A stretch of DNA of 64,000 nucleotides from contig NC_056420.1 of assembly GCF_905147365.1 (NCBI RefSeq), forward strand, positions 13,836,001-13,900,000, read 5' to 3'. How positions within the stretch are numbered: the first letter of the stretch is position 1; each line of letters opens with the position of its first letter. Under the pieces are notes generated by a model. The model was not told where the DNA came from. It saw only the letters and a list, made by a program, of their open reading frames with translations, and ran no database searches. The position numbers were made by a program, and so were the translations under genes. Below, piece by piece: positions 32,012 to 43,070 of this stretch. The DNA comes from Aricia agestis (Eukaryota > Arthropoda > Insecta > Lepidoptera > Lycaenidae).

Positions 32012-32394
32012 TTTCATATTTTGATACATTTACGTTTCTCTAGTATAGTATTTCGATGATATTCTGTTCCGCATATATTTAACCTGTTGGAGCTTTCGAT
32101 ATTGCAATATTGTAAATTGGTACTTAACTCTCGATTGATACTCGTACCAAGGTCCATAATTACTTACTGTTTTAAATTTTGGTAATGGAATGTACAATAA
32201 CGATCTCTTTGTGATTAACTCAGTGAATGATCGGTGTTTAAATTGAAGCGAAATGATTTACAATTTACTTTCCAATGTCATAATGCGTTTAGCGGTTTAA
32301 AGCGTGAAGAGGTAACAGACAGACTAACATACCTTTGTATTTATGTACGATCGTATTAAGCTATATTTCCTACACCCTTGGATGCAACATTGGT
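31995..32394. other. AT-rich DNA
   Basis: Flank of the LINE; no feature recognised. Confidence 0.4.
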
Positions 32395-33604
32395 AAAGTT
32401 TGATTTTTCTCTGATGAAACAGATAATCTATACTTCTATACTAATATTATAAAGAGGTAAACTTTGTTTGTTTGTTTGTATGTTTGTTTAATTGTAATGA
32501 ATAGGCTCAAAAACTACTGGACCGATTTTAAAAATTCTTTCACCATTCGAAAGCTACATTATTTACGAGTAACATAGGCTACTTTTTATTTTGGAAAATA
32601 TAGGGTTCCGTAAGATATTTTAGTTTTTCGGGAACAACCAGAAAATTTACTTATTTTGTGTACGTTGCCTAAACTATAAAAGATAGAACCATACAATGTT
32701 CAAATTAAATAAAGATCTTATAATTATCTATGTCAAGTGAGGCACAACAACCATTGTTTTATTTAAAAATCTTGATTTTTTTTTGGACTACATTTAAACG
32801 CATTTATTTTACTCATGCTAATAATTCTTATCAAAATAAATTATTTCATCATTAAGTAAATTTTATGTAGATAATATTTGGTCTTTGAATGATTAAAATT
32901 GGACGTTTGGTTTAGAAGTTATGGCGAAATTAAAATATTACGATAGTGGGCGTCACCAAGGCGAGGGTGCGCGTGCGGGAGGAAGACAATCTGTTTCATC
33001 AGAGAAAAGTTTGATTTTTCTCTGATGAAACAGATAATCTATACTTCTATACTAATATTATAAAGAGGTAAACTTTGTTTGTTTGTTTGTATGTTTGTTT
33101 AATTGTAATGAATAGGCTCAAAAACTACTGGACCGATTTTAAAAATTCTTTCACCATTCGAAAGCTACATTATTTACGAGTAACATAGGCTACTTTTTAT
33201 TTTGGAAAATATAGGGTTCCGTAAGATATTTTAGTTTTTCGGAAACAACCAGAAAATTTACTTATTTTGTGTACGTTGCCTAAACTATAAAAGATAGAAC
33301 CATACAATGTTCAAATTAAATAAAGATCTTATAATTATCTATGTCAAGTGAGGCACAACAACCATTGTTTTATTTAAAAATCTTGATTTTTTTTTGGACT
33401 ACATTTAAACGCATTTATTTTACTCATGCTAATAATTCTTATCAAAATAAATTATTTCATCATTAAGTAAATTTTATGTAGATAATATTTGGTCTTTGAA
33501 TGATTAAAATTGGACGTTTGGTTTAGAAGTTATGGCGAAATTAAAATATTACGATAGTGGGCGTCACCAAGGCGAGGGTGCGCGTGCGGGAGGAAGACAA
33601 TCTG
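32395..33604. repeat. 599-bp near-perfect tandem duplication
   Basis: Units 32395-32993 and 33006-33604 are offset by 611 bp; by eye I find one mismatch (GGGAACAACC versus GGAAACAACC). The 12-bp linker makes the junction a palindrome (32991-33033). Each unit contains TATACTAATATTATAAAGAG, a GTTTGTTTGTTTG tract and GAAGTTATGGCGAAATTAAA. Confidence 0.92.
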
Positions 33605-33872
33605 TGCAGTGTGCAGTCTGCGTAGAGGACGACGGATTCATTATAGGTCGATATCATATAATATCGTCGTCGATTTAGTGTCGGAGTCTGTGAATTGACC
33701 TGGCAATCGTTTTGCTGACCGAGTCTTAATCCTGGGTATGCTTTTTGCACCAGGCGGAGCCGCGGGCGACCGCTATAATGAGCATAAATCAAAACTGCTG
33801 AATCGATTTTAATAATTTTTTCAGTGGCTATTTATATTTTATACCCGTGCGAAGCCGGGGCGGGTTGCTAGT
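32437..33872 (+). repeat. U-family dispersed repeat containing the duplication
   Basis: The repeat runs from TACTAATATTATAAAGAGGT to CGTGCGAAGCCGGGGCGGGT then TGCTAGTA, the usual outer ends of this kind of lepidopteran repeat. Its middle is doubled by the 599-bp duplication. No protein is encoded. Confidence 0.6.
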
Positions 33873-34429
33873 AATTAATATTATCATGAATTTGTCACTA
33901 TGCTAGTTCTCACTTAAATAACAACTTAGTAAGTAGAAAGCGACATAGAATAGATAATATTGGAAGATGCATAGTCCCATTTGAGATCTTAATCTTTACC
34001 TCATACCGTGATGCTTAGACAAAAAACCAGGCACAGTATTTCTTTTATGAACAACAGAAAATAACACTTTTTATAATATTTCTAAACAAAGCCTAGTTAC
34101 TGAAACTAGTCTCGCTTTTCGTCTACAATAACTGATGGCGCTCTTAAAGAAGTTGAATAAAACCAAAAAGCGAAATTTATGGAGACACATAAATTGTGAC
34201 CCGCGCAGTAAAACATTTTTTATGCCTAGACCATTCATACCGCCTATATTTGATTTAATGTAGCGAATGGCCGTGTTGTATTTAAATAGTATGTTTTATA
34301 ATATATCGAAACACGTATATTTTGTATAGCCATTCATTTTATCCAAACATGACAAAAAAAAAACGTGTTTCAGTGACGGCCGAAGTGAAACGAAATAGAG
34401 CAGGCGTAGACTTTAGCTGTCTCTGTCTT
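33873..34429. other. AT-rich DNA
   Basis: No feature recognised. Confidence 0.45.
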
Positions 34430-34431
34430 AG

Positions 34432-34706
34432 GGCCTTATCACACTGGCGATTAGCGAGCGATTTGAAAGCAAGCGACTGCGCAGTGCACCCGCCGCTATT
34501 GCGCGGCGTGCACGCAGCTTGCCTTCGGCGTTTTGGACACTCAGCAGCAAAATTGATTCTGACGTCACTCCCTAGACGAGTCCACTATATATAATAATAT
34601 TATTCTGTGTAGACGAGTGTACAAAATGGCGTCCACGCCACGCCGCGACGATGCTGCCCTGTCGCGTCGCTTTCAAATCGCTCGCTAATCGCCAGTGTAA
34701 TAAGGC
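34432..34706. mobile_element. MITE, about 275 bp
   Basis: GGCCTTATCACACTGGCGAT and, inverted, ATCGCCAGTGTAATAAGGC; the arms extend through TAGCGAGCGATTTGAAAGC. The interior is GC-rich (GCAGTGCACCCGCCGC). Confidence 0.8.
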
Positions 34707-34829
34707 AGTACTGATTTTTGCGAACGCAGCAAATAGAGCTTTTACTTCAAATCGACAAAACAGCATAAATTGAAATATATTTTTATTCAAAATAGGCATT
34801 ATGAGAACACTTTTTGGTAGATATCGATA

Positions 34830-35300
34830 CTAATATTATTATAAATGCGAAAATATTGTATCTAACACTAATAAAACACAACTTTTCGTGCACTTTTTCC
34901 ACTTTAAGATATTATTACAACTTTTAACATTTTTCGGTAGTTTAAACTTACACCGACGTTAAACTTACACCTGATGATGATTTGTTTCGAAACCGGTCGT
35001 GTAATTTGTTAAAAGTTGTAATAATATCTTAATATAGTGGAAAAAGTGCACGAAAAGTTGTGTTTTATTAGTGTTCAATATGAATTTCCACCAAGAACCG
35101 ACAGTACAATCAATAACAAATATTGTATCTGTCTGTTAGCTCTTCACGCCAAAATCGCTGTTGCGATTTTTCTGAAATTTTGTATGGGGATACTTTGAGT
35201 CCCGGAAAAGCACATAGGATACTTTTTATTCGGAAAAATGTACGATTCCTTTGCGATTAACGAATATTGACGCAACGAAGTTTCGGGCGTCATCTAGTGC
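34830..35300 (-). repeat. R-family repeat split by a Penelope-type insertion
   Basis: The left piece is ACTAATATTATTATAAATGC. It resumes at 35118 with TATTGTATCTGTCTGTTAGC, TCTTCACGCCAAAATCGCTG and GGATACTTTGAGTCCCGG, and ends GACGCAACGAAGTTTCGGGC then GTCATCTAGT. Confidence 0.7.
34864..35117 (+). mobile_element. Penelope-like terminal fragment with 13-bp TSD
   Basis: A 254-bp insertion is flanked by the direct repeat AAATATTGTATCT (34851-34863 and 35118-35130). Two inverted arms of about 65 bp (from ACACTAATAAAACACAAC; through GTGCACTTTTTCCAC) surround CCTGATGATGATTTGTTTCG then AAACCGGTCGTG. That GATGATGA-CGAAACCGG signature is typical of the 3' region of Penelope-like elements, which also carry such inverted terminal copies. 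No reverse transcriptase remains. Confidence 0.65.
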
Positions 35301-35305
35301 AACAT

Positions 35306-35933
35306 AGCCTGTCCACACGACGCGTTGCGTCGACGCAGCGTTGCCGTTTGACGCATAGCCGGCCACACGGGCGCTGCATCATCACAGCGTTATTACGAAG
35401 CAGTCCCCTGAGGCCATCCCCTGAGCAAACGGCCTTGACTTGAAAATCCTATTTTTTAAGTACTTATCTTAGTTCAAATTTGACTTTAAAAAAATTCAAA
35501 CGTCCAGTATGTAGTTAATGAAATTGTCGATCTATTGACGTGTGTTTCAAATAACCGTAATTTGTAATACTAGGGAGATACTGAATGTATGCTTGAATTT
35601 AAATAAATTGGTTTTACTTTGAAAGCTGATATCATGAGTATAAAAAACAAAAATAGAGAAATAATAACTATGAAATGAACGTTCATATACTGAAGATAAC
35701 TGCTGTATTTTTATTTTTATTTTGTAGCTTTCAAATTATGAGTAAATAAGGTTCTAAACGCGGTAAATTACGGTATCTCCGTAGGGGGAGCGTCTTAACG
35801 TCAACACCCCCTCCCGCTTCCGTCATGTGCATTGCGACGACGCGACGCAGCGCACCGCGTGAACAGTTGAACACCCTGGTTATTTGTATGTGAAACAACG
35901 CAAGACGCAACGCGCCATGTGGACTGGCTCTGA
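35306..35933. mobile_element. B-family non-autonomous DNA element, complete copy
   Basis: Left AGCCTGTCCACACGACGCGTT and right end read inward AGCCAGTCCACATGGCGCGTT are inverted. The interior is AT-rich except for GC-rich CGACGCG patches near the ends. A second copy in reverse, broken by two retroelement insertions, occupies 59520-61515. Confidence 0.75.
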
Positions 35934-35989
35934 AGCATAAGTCATAACCATATATTGAAAGTAGATATTTTAACTGATTGTATATCACT

Positions 35990-36392
35990 GTCGCGTCCGT
36001 ACAGACATCCTAAAAACATTAAAATGCACACCATTTCCATTAAAATAATAAATACTATTGTTTTAATCGCAACATGAGCTATTAATTTATCATTTAGCTC
36101 GTAAAATAGCCTCTCGAATGTTTATTGCGTATAACGGGTTCAAATCCGTTATCGGGGGCGCGCGAATGCCCATAGATTATGGTAAACCGGCTATTCAGAA
36201 CGGCTTTTGTACATCTAATGTGGTCATGCTGGCGTGATAACGCGTCGCCACGTCAATGTACATCACGTGTTTGAAATAATATCGATGGAAATGAGAATTG
36301 TTTCATTTTAAACTTTGTTAGGAATCAACAAGAGAAATAAAAGCTATTTTCGAGATTAGGGACTTGAGGTTTTCATATTGCATGGTGGTGAG
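35990..36392. other. Intergenic DNA
   Basis: No feature recognised. Confidence 0.4.
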
Positions 36393-36439
36393 AGGCCTTC
36401 TACGAATAATAAAAACTATTTATTATTCGTAGGAGGCCT
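36393..36439. repeat. Hairpin, 47 bp
   Basis: AGGCCTTCTACGAATAATAAA pairs with TTTATTATTCGTAGGAGGCCT around 5 nt; one unpaired base at most. Confidence 0.85.
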
Positions 36440-36485
36440 TACATGAATTTGCTAACATTATTGCTTGTATGGTGTTGGTATTTGC

Positions 36486-37345
36486 ACGTTCTTGCATGCG
36501 AGTGTACGCATATTTGTGATAGTGATCTGAATATATTAAATATTGATGCAACGTTTGGTGGTGCTACCCATGAATCATTTGCAGCAGCTGAATCAAAATG
36601 GTGAAAGCATTTGGTTTCTTGGTATGTATTATTATATTATAGGTGCCCAACAAATTTGCTTTGTCTCTACACTTACAGTCATACATTTTCATTTTAAAGA
36701 CATGGGGTATTTTTTACCTGCTGTTTAAAAAGTTGTGACCACGAACCAAAATAATAATAAATGTACAATTTTCATTCACACTTAATTTCTGCAAATTATT
36801 TTAATATTCATTCATAGAAATGGTATTTACTACATTTACTATATATTTACTATAATATTCATTGATTTAAGTTCAAATATCTCAGTGTTTACCCCATCTC
36901 CTGCAGATATATACCCTACTATATTATAAAATATATTTTCTTAACAGGTGACTCTGGATATCCATTGAGAACTTGGCTTCTAACACCAATCCTTAACACA
37001 CAACCTGGCAGTGCAGAAGAGAACTACACAAATATGCATTGCCGAACAAGAAACACAGTTGAAAGGTGTATTGGGGTATTGAAAGCCCGTTGGCGGTGTC
37101 TGTTGTCACATAGAGTACTACATTATAATCACCATGTTGTGGCTAAGATTGTTAATGCATGTGCTGTATTACACAACATCACCAACAAGCACAGGCTTCA
37201 TGTACCTGAATTACCTTCCAATGATATTCAGAGGGAAGCAGACTTCCTGGTACCTCGGCAGCCGTACATTGAGGAAGGTCAACAGCTTGAAGGTGGCAGG
37301 CAACAGAGACAACTTAATGTGCAACGCTTATGGAGGAATAGATAA
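36486..37345 (+). pseudogene. Harbinger-type transposase remnant with intron
   Basis: Exon A gives CTHICDSDLNILNIDATFGG then ATHES, and after a frame change QQLNQNGESIWFL. A GTATGT donor at 36624 and a TTCTTAACAG acceptor ending at 36948 bound a 325-bp intron. Exon B then gives GDSGYPLRTWLLTP, NYTNMHCRTRNTVERCIGVL and KARWRCL, ending in WRNR at 37345. These are the second aspartate and glutamate regions of the DDE_4 nuclease of PIF/Harbinger transposases, which join a DNA-binding partner to move the element. The N-terminal third is missing, and segments between CTHI and ICDSD and after THES are deleted or shifted. Inactive. Confidence 0.8.
36624..36948 (+). other. Intron within the Harbinger remnant
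   Basis: GTATGT at the 5' end and TTTTCTTAACAG at the 3' end. Removing it joins TTTCTTG to GTGACTCTGG, restoring the FLGDSGYP order expected of the family. Confidence 0.75.
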
Positions 37346-37782
37346 TAATTATTTAGTTATGTATTTACAATTTGTATTCTAATTCTGATTTCATGTTTTT
37401 TTTTGTTTTTATAATTAGTTAATTTATAGTGTTTTTTATTATTATGTTTGTGTAAGTTAAAATAGCAAACTAAAGTTAAAGTGTTTGTATAAAATGTTAT
37501 GATATGTTGTTCTTTATTAATATCTGAACTTTAGTACAGTTTTATGCAATAAACACTTCTTTTTCTGGCCTTTATACAACTTATTGTGCAACGCTTATGG
37601 AGGAATAGATAAGAATTATTTAGTTATGTATTTACATTTTGTATTCTAATTCTGATTTCATGTTTTTACTTGTTTTTATAAATTTTTTTATTATTATGTT
37701 TGTGTAAGCTAAAATAGCAAACTTAAGTTAAAGTGTTTGTATAAAATGTTATGATAATATGTTGTTCTTTATTATTATTTTT
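37318..37782 (+). repeat. Direct duplication of the transposase 3' end
   Basis: Units of about 200 bp begin TGTGCAACGCTTATGGAGGA at about 37318 and 37584 (offset 266). The copy includes the last codons and the 3' UTR of the Harbinger remnant. Differences are a few substitutions and small indels. Confidence 0.85.
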
Positions 37783-38145
37783 TTTAATCTTATTTATTTT
37801 ATAAGCCTTACATCCTGAAGATTAAGTCGGCTTAAGAGTTACATTTTACTTTAGGACATTAGGGTTAACATATTATGATTAAGGATTATTTTTATAGTAT
37901 TCAAATCTTTGGCTCAGAGATTGTGTAATAAAATTTAAAAGATTGTTACTGTGTTTGTCAGTGAACTCTGAGGCTAAGATTCGATGGAACAAAAAGAGGA
38001 GGTCCGACGAAGAACACCCACTGTCTCTTAAAAATACCAGCCTCGGTTGTTCGTTGATTCTACATTCTAGAATTAAGTGTAGGAGGTCCTCCTCCTTCTG
38101 ACATATTGAGCAGTAGGGATCGTCTCTTTTTTTCATAGTGTAATT
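37778..38145 (-). mobile_element. LINE fragment: ORF2 C-terminus and 3' UTR
   Basis: Minus-strand frame: PYCSICQKEEDLLHLILEC, a CxxC-HxxxxC cysteine/histidine motif usual at the end of ORF2 in I/R1/Jockey-type LINEs, then about 55 more residues to a stop at 37879. The 3' UTR ends in AAATAAATAAGATTAAAAA. 5'-truncated. It was inserted at the right edge of the duplicated Harbinger tail. Confidence 0.65.
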
Positions 38146-39240
38146 ACTCTACGGTAGTAGATACTCTCGTGCTTCATCGGCGGCACACTAACATTAACGA
38201 CGTGGGACCGCTGATGGGCCGTGGAACACGCTAAGGAGAAGAGACCCGTGCACTTGTAATGTGCCAAATCCTGTTATTTTTGGGTGGGCACCCGAAAACA
38301 GCATATGTTACGGTAATTAGAACTTTTGATAGGACAAGCGATTATTTCATGATAACTATTTATAGGCTGGGCCTATTGAGTCGATATTTTCCAATGCGAT
38401 AACCAATGTTTATGAGCATTTAAAACGATGAATAGATCATGGTTAATATGTATGTTATAAAAATTATAAGCAAGTTTCGAGATCAAGTTGGCGTGGGGAC
38501 ACGTCACGGTAATGATAAAAACATGATTTTTGAACACGACTTAAATTAATTTAGTCTGAATTACTTAAATTAAGTTTGTAGCTTGTTACGGATGCTATCT
38601 ACCGTTTAAAAATATTGCATACTTGAATAAGATAATATTACAGAGTATACAAGCCCGGGACACTTAAATTTTGCTCTCCTGAGTATGGCCGATAAATATT
38701 ACAAAGAGGAGGAGTCAACATAATAATATAGGCTACATTATATTATAATAAGGCTATCACCTACTTTTGGTGCTGTAGAGCCTTCACGTTGACGACGTCG
38801 CGGGCAGCAGCTAGTATTATATTATATGAGATAGAATCTCTGTTTGTTCATAATATTTTTATACTTGTCTCTTCCCGCGGGATAGTACAAAATTTTTATC
38901 ACGGAATAATGGACATAATATCAAGCCACATATTCATTTACAGAATGTAGTCATTAAATTATAAATTAATTATCAATTTAATTTGTATCAAATATTTTAT
39001 GATTTCATTTTATCTAAAGGTTATTTTACGTCCTTTGTTGTCAAGCAAACCTATAAATTATTAAAGATGGACATTAAACTTATAATTGGTTATACTTTAG
39101 AAGTCAAATATTGTAATAAAAGACAAAACGGCCCGAGAGATATAATTGCTTCAGTGAAGTTTCATTATGATTCTAAATGGGACTAATTTCAGGACATAAA
39201 ATAATACTTATATTATGGGGTTAGGCTAAACTAATGCCCA
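38146..39240. other. AT-rich DNA
   Basis: No gene recognised. A 67-codon frame at 38983-39186 has no family motif. Confidence 0.45.
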
Positions 39241-39250
39241 TTATTATAAT

Positions 39251-39652
39251 AATACCCCCCAGCCCCACACCGGTTTCGGTGACGGTGGCCGGTTTCATTG
39301 AAACCAGGCCAAGTACGCAGGAGTAATTTTATAGTGCCCAAATGTGTGCGCAGTACATAAGCGAACTCTCTATTCTTTTACTCTCATAACCCAGTGCGAC
39401 GGAAGACCGACATGACTGGCGAGAGATCAGGCGAAGGACCGACTTTTTACACGCCCATCAAACGCATGGATCATCTTACTTGTCAGACAATCAGGTGATC
39501 AGCCTGCATTGTCTTGGTTAGGACGGAGGAGGAGGGTTATGAGAGTAAAAGAATAGAGAAAAAACTTGGAAACAACAAGTTTCCAACGCGGGAATGGAAC
39601 CCACGACCTCAGACTCAAGAGCCACGCTCTTATTCACTGGACCACGGAGGCT
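39251..39652 (-). mobile_element. tRNA-derived SINE (SINE-B)
   Basis: Inverted copy: head at the right (ACCACGGAGGC, B box reverse complement GGAATGGAACCC degenerate), body GGTGATCAGCCTGCATTGTC, tail at the left. ATTATAAT flanks both sides (39243-39250 and 39653-39660). A local duplication near 39520-39560 lengthens it. Confidence 0.82.
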
Positions 39653-39814
39653 ATTATAATGAGAGTATGTAGGTTATCTAACAACATGACCAGGGTATAT
39701 TTAACTAATCAGTACAACCATTTGCCACAACCAATAAAATACATAAAGCTGCAGTAGCTCTATGTATTTTATTGGTGTTGGTGGTACTTGTCAAAATGCA
39801 TTTTCCAATTTTCA

Positions 39815-40048
39815 TCTATATATATAAAACTCAAAGGTGACTGACTGACATGGTGATCTATCAACGCACAGCCCAAACCACTGGACCGATCGGGCTGAAA
39901 TTTGGCATGCAGGTAGATAATATGACGTAGGCATCCGCTAAGAAAGGATTTTGATCAATTCCACCTCCAAGGGGTTAAAAAAGTTTAAAAAAGGATGAAA
40001 GTTTGTATATAATAATACTTGTTAATGTGAGTGAAGCCGCGGATAAAA
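39815..40048 (+). repeat. T-family dispersed repeat
   Basis: CTCAAAGGTGACTGACTGAC, GATCTATCAACGCACAGCCC, CCACTGGACCGATCGGGCTG and GTGAGTGAAGCCGCGGATAAA. A second copy is at 41940-42226. Confidence 0.7.
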
Positions 40049-40062
40049 GCTCGTTTCCATAT

Positions 40063-40244
40063 AAAAATGTATGGGATTTGACATAATATTTTCATGCATC
40101 GTAATATGTGCCATAATATACACTTTTGACATTTATATATATATATATATATATATTAAGTCATCGCTTCGCTAGCGAATAGTAATGTCAAATCCCATAC
40201 ATTTTGTGGCGGTGGCATTTGCGATAATCGCTTGCCGCTTGTCT
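40063..40244. mobile_element. Diverged relative of the 9775 MITE
   Basis: AAAATGTATGGGATTTGACA at the left, TGTCAAATCCCATACATTTT and GATAATCGCTTGCCGCTTGTC at the right; a short (AT)n tract sits in the middle. Confidence 0.65.
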
Positions 40245-40765
40245 AAGCCCTCAGGTGAGTATAGCTAATTTTCTAGGTATATCATATTGTGATATTATTA
40301 GATGAAACTGCGAAATTAGAGGGGGCAAAATAATATATAAAAATTCATAAATTATAACGATATTAAATTTTAACGTGCAACATCAGTAAAACGCGATATT
40401 GATACAAGCACTCGGACAATAAAAATCATAGCTGACGCTACAGTACTGTATCGCGAGGTTATAGCCGCTATAAAAACACGGTAATCCACTCAATAATTGA
40501 AAATCAATAGTTTAATTTCAAACAAAGTATTATTAAAATTTTAAACGGACGCTATAAAAGTGCTATAAAAAGTTATAACAAAAAGCGATGAGCCGAAACG
40601 CCCGGAAGATATGAAGCATTGAATTTTGAATATTGTGTTACTATAGTAGCTACACCAAGGCCTGATTAGCTTTTATTATAACTCAGAACCCTAAATTTTA
40701 TATCAAATAATCAAATAAGATTTTCTAATAACCACCAGTGATTTTTAGAATTTTGACTAATTAAA
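40245..40765. other. AT-rich DNA
   Basis: No feature recognised. Confidence 0.4.
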
Positions 40766-40766
40766 T

Positions 40767-40955
40767 ATGCGTCCCAACCACTGGGCAAAGATATCGACAG
40801 AGTGGGTACCTGAAGATGGAAGACGCAACCGTGGCCGGCCTAGGAAATGTGGCGCCATGAGCTGGAGGTGTACCAGCCGGGTAAGTCAACGGTAGCGCTG
40901 AAGACCCTGGAGGAGGCTTATGCCCAGCAGTGGGATAACATAGGCTAACAAAAAA
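40767..40955 (+). pseudogene. RTE-type LINE ORF2 C-terminal remnant
   Basis: The first frame gives MRPNHWAKISTEWVPEDGRR, then NRGRPRK. After a one-base shift the second gives WRHELEVYQPGK, then LKTLEEAYAQQWDNIG and a stop. The order W-x3-x-TEWxPxDGxRxRGRPxxRWxDE...EAYAQQW is the standard end of RTE-clade endonuclease/reverse transcriptases. Only the last 60 or so residues remain, with one frameshift, so it is a dead 5'-truncated copy. Confidence 0.75.
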
Positions 40956-41121
40956 TGAAAAGGAATCTCTGAACGACGAAAAACGCGCTTTAACGGAAAG
41001 ATTCGACCCGAGCAGCTCCCAGCACAAAATATCTATGTAAGATTATCAATGGCTTTAAGTAATATGAAAGTTGTGTAACCGTGATTTTATAAAGCAAACT
41101 ATCAAATAGAGGCATTTTATA

Positions 41122-41450
41122 CGTGGAAGAGCCATGCTTCGGCACGAATGGGCCGGCTCGACCGGAGAAATACCACGTTCTCACAGAAAACCGGCGTGAA
41201 ACAGCGCTTGCGCTGTGTTTCGCCGAGTGAGTGAGTTTACCGGAGGCCCGATTCCCTTCCCTATCCTCCCCTATTTCCCTTCCCTTCCAATCCCTACCCT
41301 CCCCTATTACCCTATTCCCTCTAAAAGGCCGGCAACGCACCTGCAGCTCTTCTGATGCTGCGAGTGTCCATGGGCGACGGAAGTTGTTTTCCATCAGGTG
41401 ACCCGTTTGCTCGTTTGCCCCCTTATTTCATAAAAAAAAAAAAAAAAAAA
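41122..41450 (+). mobile_element. Poly(A)-tailed SINE, full length
   Basis: CGTGGAAGAGCCATGCTTCGG start, CGCTTGCGCTGTGTTTCGCC, GTTTACCGGAGGCCCGATTCC, a pyrimidine block, the LINE-like 3' segment and a run of about 19 A. Confidence 0.9.
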
Positions 41451-41935
41451 GCCAATTTTATTTTTTTCGTGGACTCGTAGACAGGAGGTTAGTGGACAGC
41501 ATGAGTGTCATGCAATGCACAAAATGAGCCTGTTCATCTGGATCATCAAGCTTACCCGTATATAATATTCTGGATCTCTAGGTAACATAATAATTGTAAT
41601 ATGTTTGACATAAGAAAACTAAACTAAACATAAAATCTTTGATGCAAAACTCTCTTGTCATTGAAAGTTCATCATTCCATTCCAACAGCTATTAACTCCC
41701 AAATTGAAAATTCCGTTATAATTAAACAAATACGAAAACTGCTGTAATATATATTATAATAATTATCCATATGGAAAATTGAAATTGAGCGCAAATAAGT
41801 GAGTTGATATCGCCCAAATTATTTAACGAGGGCGCTGCCACAGTGCACGTTTTTCGACGGTTTCATTGGGCCAATCGTTAGGTGAGATGATAAAACTAAA
41901 GCACAAACATGATAATATATTTTTTTCTTCTAATC
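41451..41935. other. AT-rich DNA
   Basis: No feature recognised. Confidence 0.4.
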
Positions 41936-41939
41936 TAAA

Positions 41940-42226
41940 TATATATAACTCAAGGGCGACTGACTGACTGAGATAGTGATCTATCAACGCACAGTCCAAA
42001 CCACTGGACGGATCGGGCTGAAATTCGGCATGCAGATAGATGTTCTGACGTAGGCAACCGCTAAGAAAGAATTTTGATCAATTCTATCCCCAAGGGCATA
42101 TAATAGGGAATTAAAGTTTGTATTAAACTTTGTCAATTTTTAACCTACCAGGCTGAGACTTTGATAAGTACCTAATTAATAATAATACTTCGTAACGCGA
42201 GCGAAGCCGCAGACAAAATCTAGTTT
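41940..42226 (+). repeat. T-family dispersed repeat
   Basis: CTCAAGGGCGACTGACTGAC, GATCTATCAACGCACAGTCC, GGACGGATCGGGCTGAAATT and GCGAGCGAAGCCGCAGACAAA, ending AATCTAGTTTT. Confidence 0.7.
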
Positions 42227-42229
42227 TCT

Positions 42230-42375
42230 TACGGCCCGGCCGCATGTCTGCGTCTATCGTTCGAAGCTTCGTGCTATGAGACAATACTATTGGACGATAC
42301 ACGCAGATCGTCCAATAGTACCTATCGGTTTTAGCGCGACGCACTACGCATATTATAATTATGCGGCCGCGGCAT
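42230..42375. mobile_element. Small MITE with central hairpin
   Basis: The outer GGCCGCATGTCTGCG and CGCATATTATAATTATGCGGCCG are loosely inverted. Inside, TACTATTGGACGAT pairs with ATCGTCCAATAGTA. Confidence 0.55.
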
Positions 42376-42394
42376 TATAATAATACTAGTAGAT

Positions 42395-42562
42395 ATTGTA
42401 CATTCATCACGCAGGAACCGTATTTTATGGGATGAAAACTAATTTATGTCCTTTCCTGAAAGTAAAATTATTTCCATAACAAATTTCAGAAAAATCGGTT
42501 AAATAGTTTTGGCGTGAAAAGACAGATAGACACACTTTCGCATTTATAAAATTAGTATGGAT
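42395..42562 (+). repeat. R-family repeat
   Basis: GCAGGAACCGTATTTTATGGG, CAAATTTCAGAAAAATCGG and CACACTTTCGCATTTATAAA then ATTAGTATGGA. Confidence 0.6.
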
Positions 42563-42645
42563 TTTTTAAATCCGACAAAAATAAACTGTAGTTGAGTTTG
42601 ACATGTAATAATATCTTTGTCTTTCTGTGATTGCAATTGGCCAAT

Positions 42646-42713
42646 CCGTGCGCTGCGGTGGATTGGCGGCTTTAATCATTGGATTAAAGCCGCCAATCCA
42701 CCGCAGCGCACGG
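42646..42713. repeat. Perfect 32-bp-arm palindrome
   Basis: Arms 42646-42677 and 42682-42713, from CCGTGCGCTGCGGTGGATTGG, are exact reverse complements around ATTG. The right arm is also the left inverted repeat of the element at 42682-43070. Confidence 0.92.
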
Positions 42714-43070
42714 AGAGACTACGCACGTGCGTCAAGCTTCGCTCTGTAAGAAAATATATACGACTGCATGTCCACTGCAACTCACGGACACTCTACGCAC
42801 GAATTGACTCACGTAGCTTGCTCGAATATGGTGCACACGTAGCTCAACGCTGGCCACGCTACGCATGCTGTGTACGAGATACACGGAAGCGTGTACAATG
42901 TACATAGTATTCAAAACTGTGCTGTGTTATAACAGTTGTACATAGTCGTGGCCGTGTGCATAGCATGTGCTGCAGTGGAAACGTTGACCCACGTAGTGAA
43001 ACTAATAAATCCGGGCGCCGCGCCGCGTGGCCGTGCACAGCGTGTGCCGCGGTGGAATGGCGGCTTAAAG
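42682..43070. mobile_element. MITE, about 390 bp, with an extra TIR copy
   Basis: Left GATTAAAGCCGCCAATCCACC and right GGTGGAATGGCGGCTTAAAG are inverted; GCACGG and CCGTGC continue the arms. The left repeat is present twice in inverted order (see 42646-42713). Confidence 0.65.
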
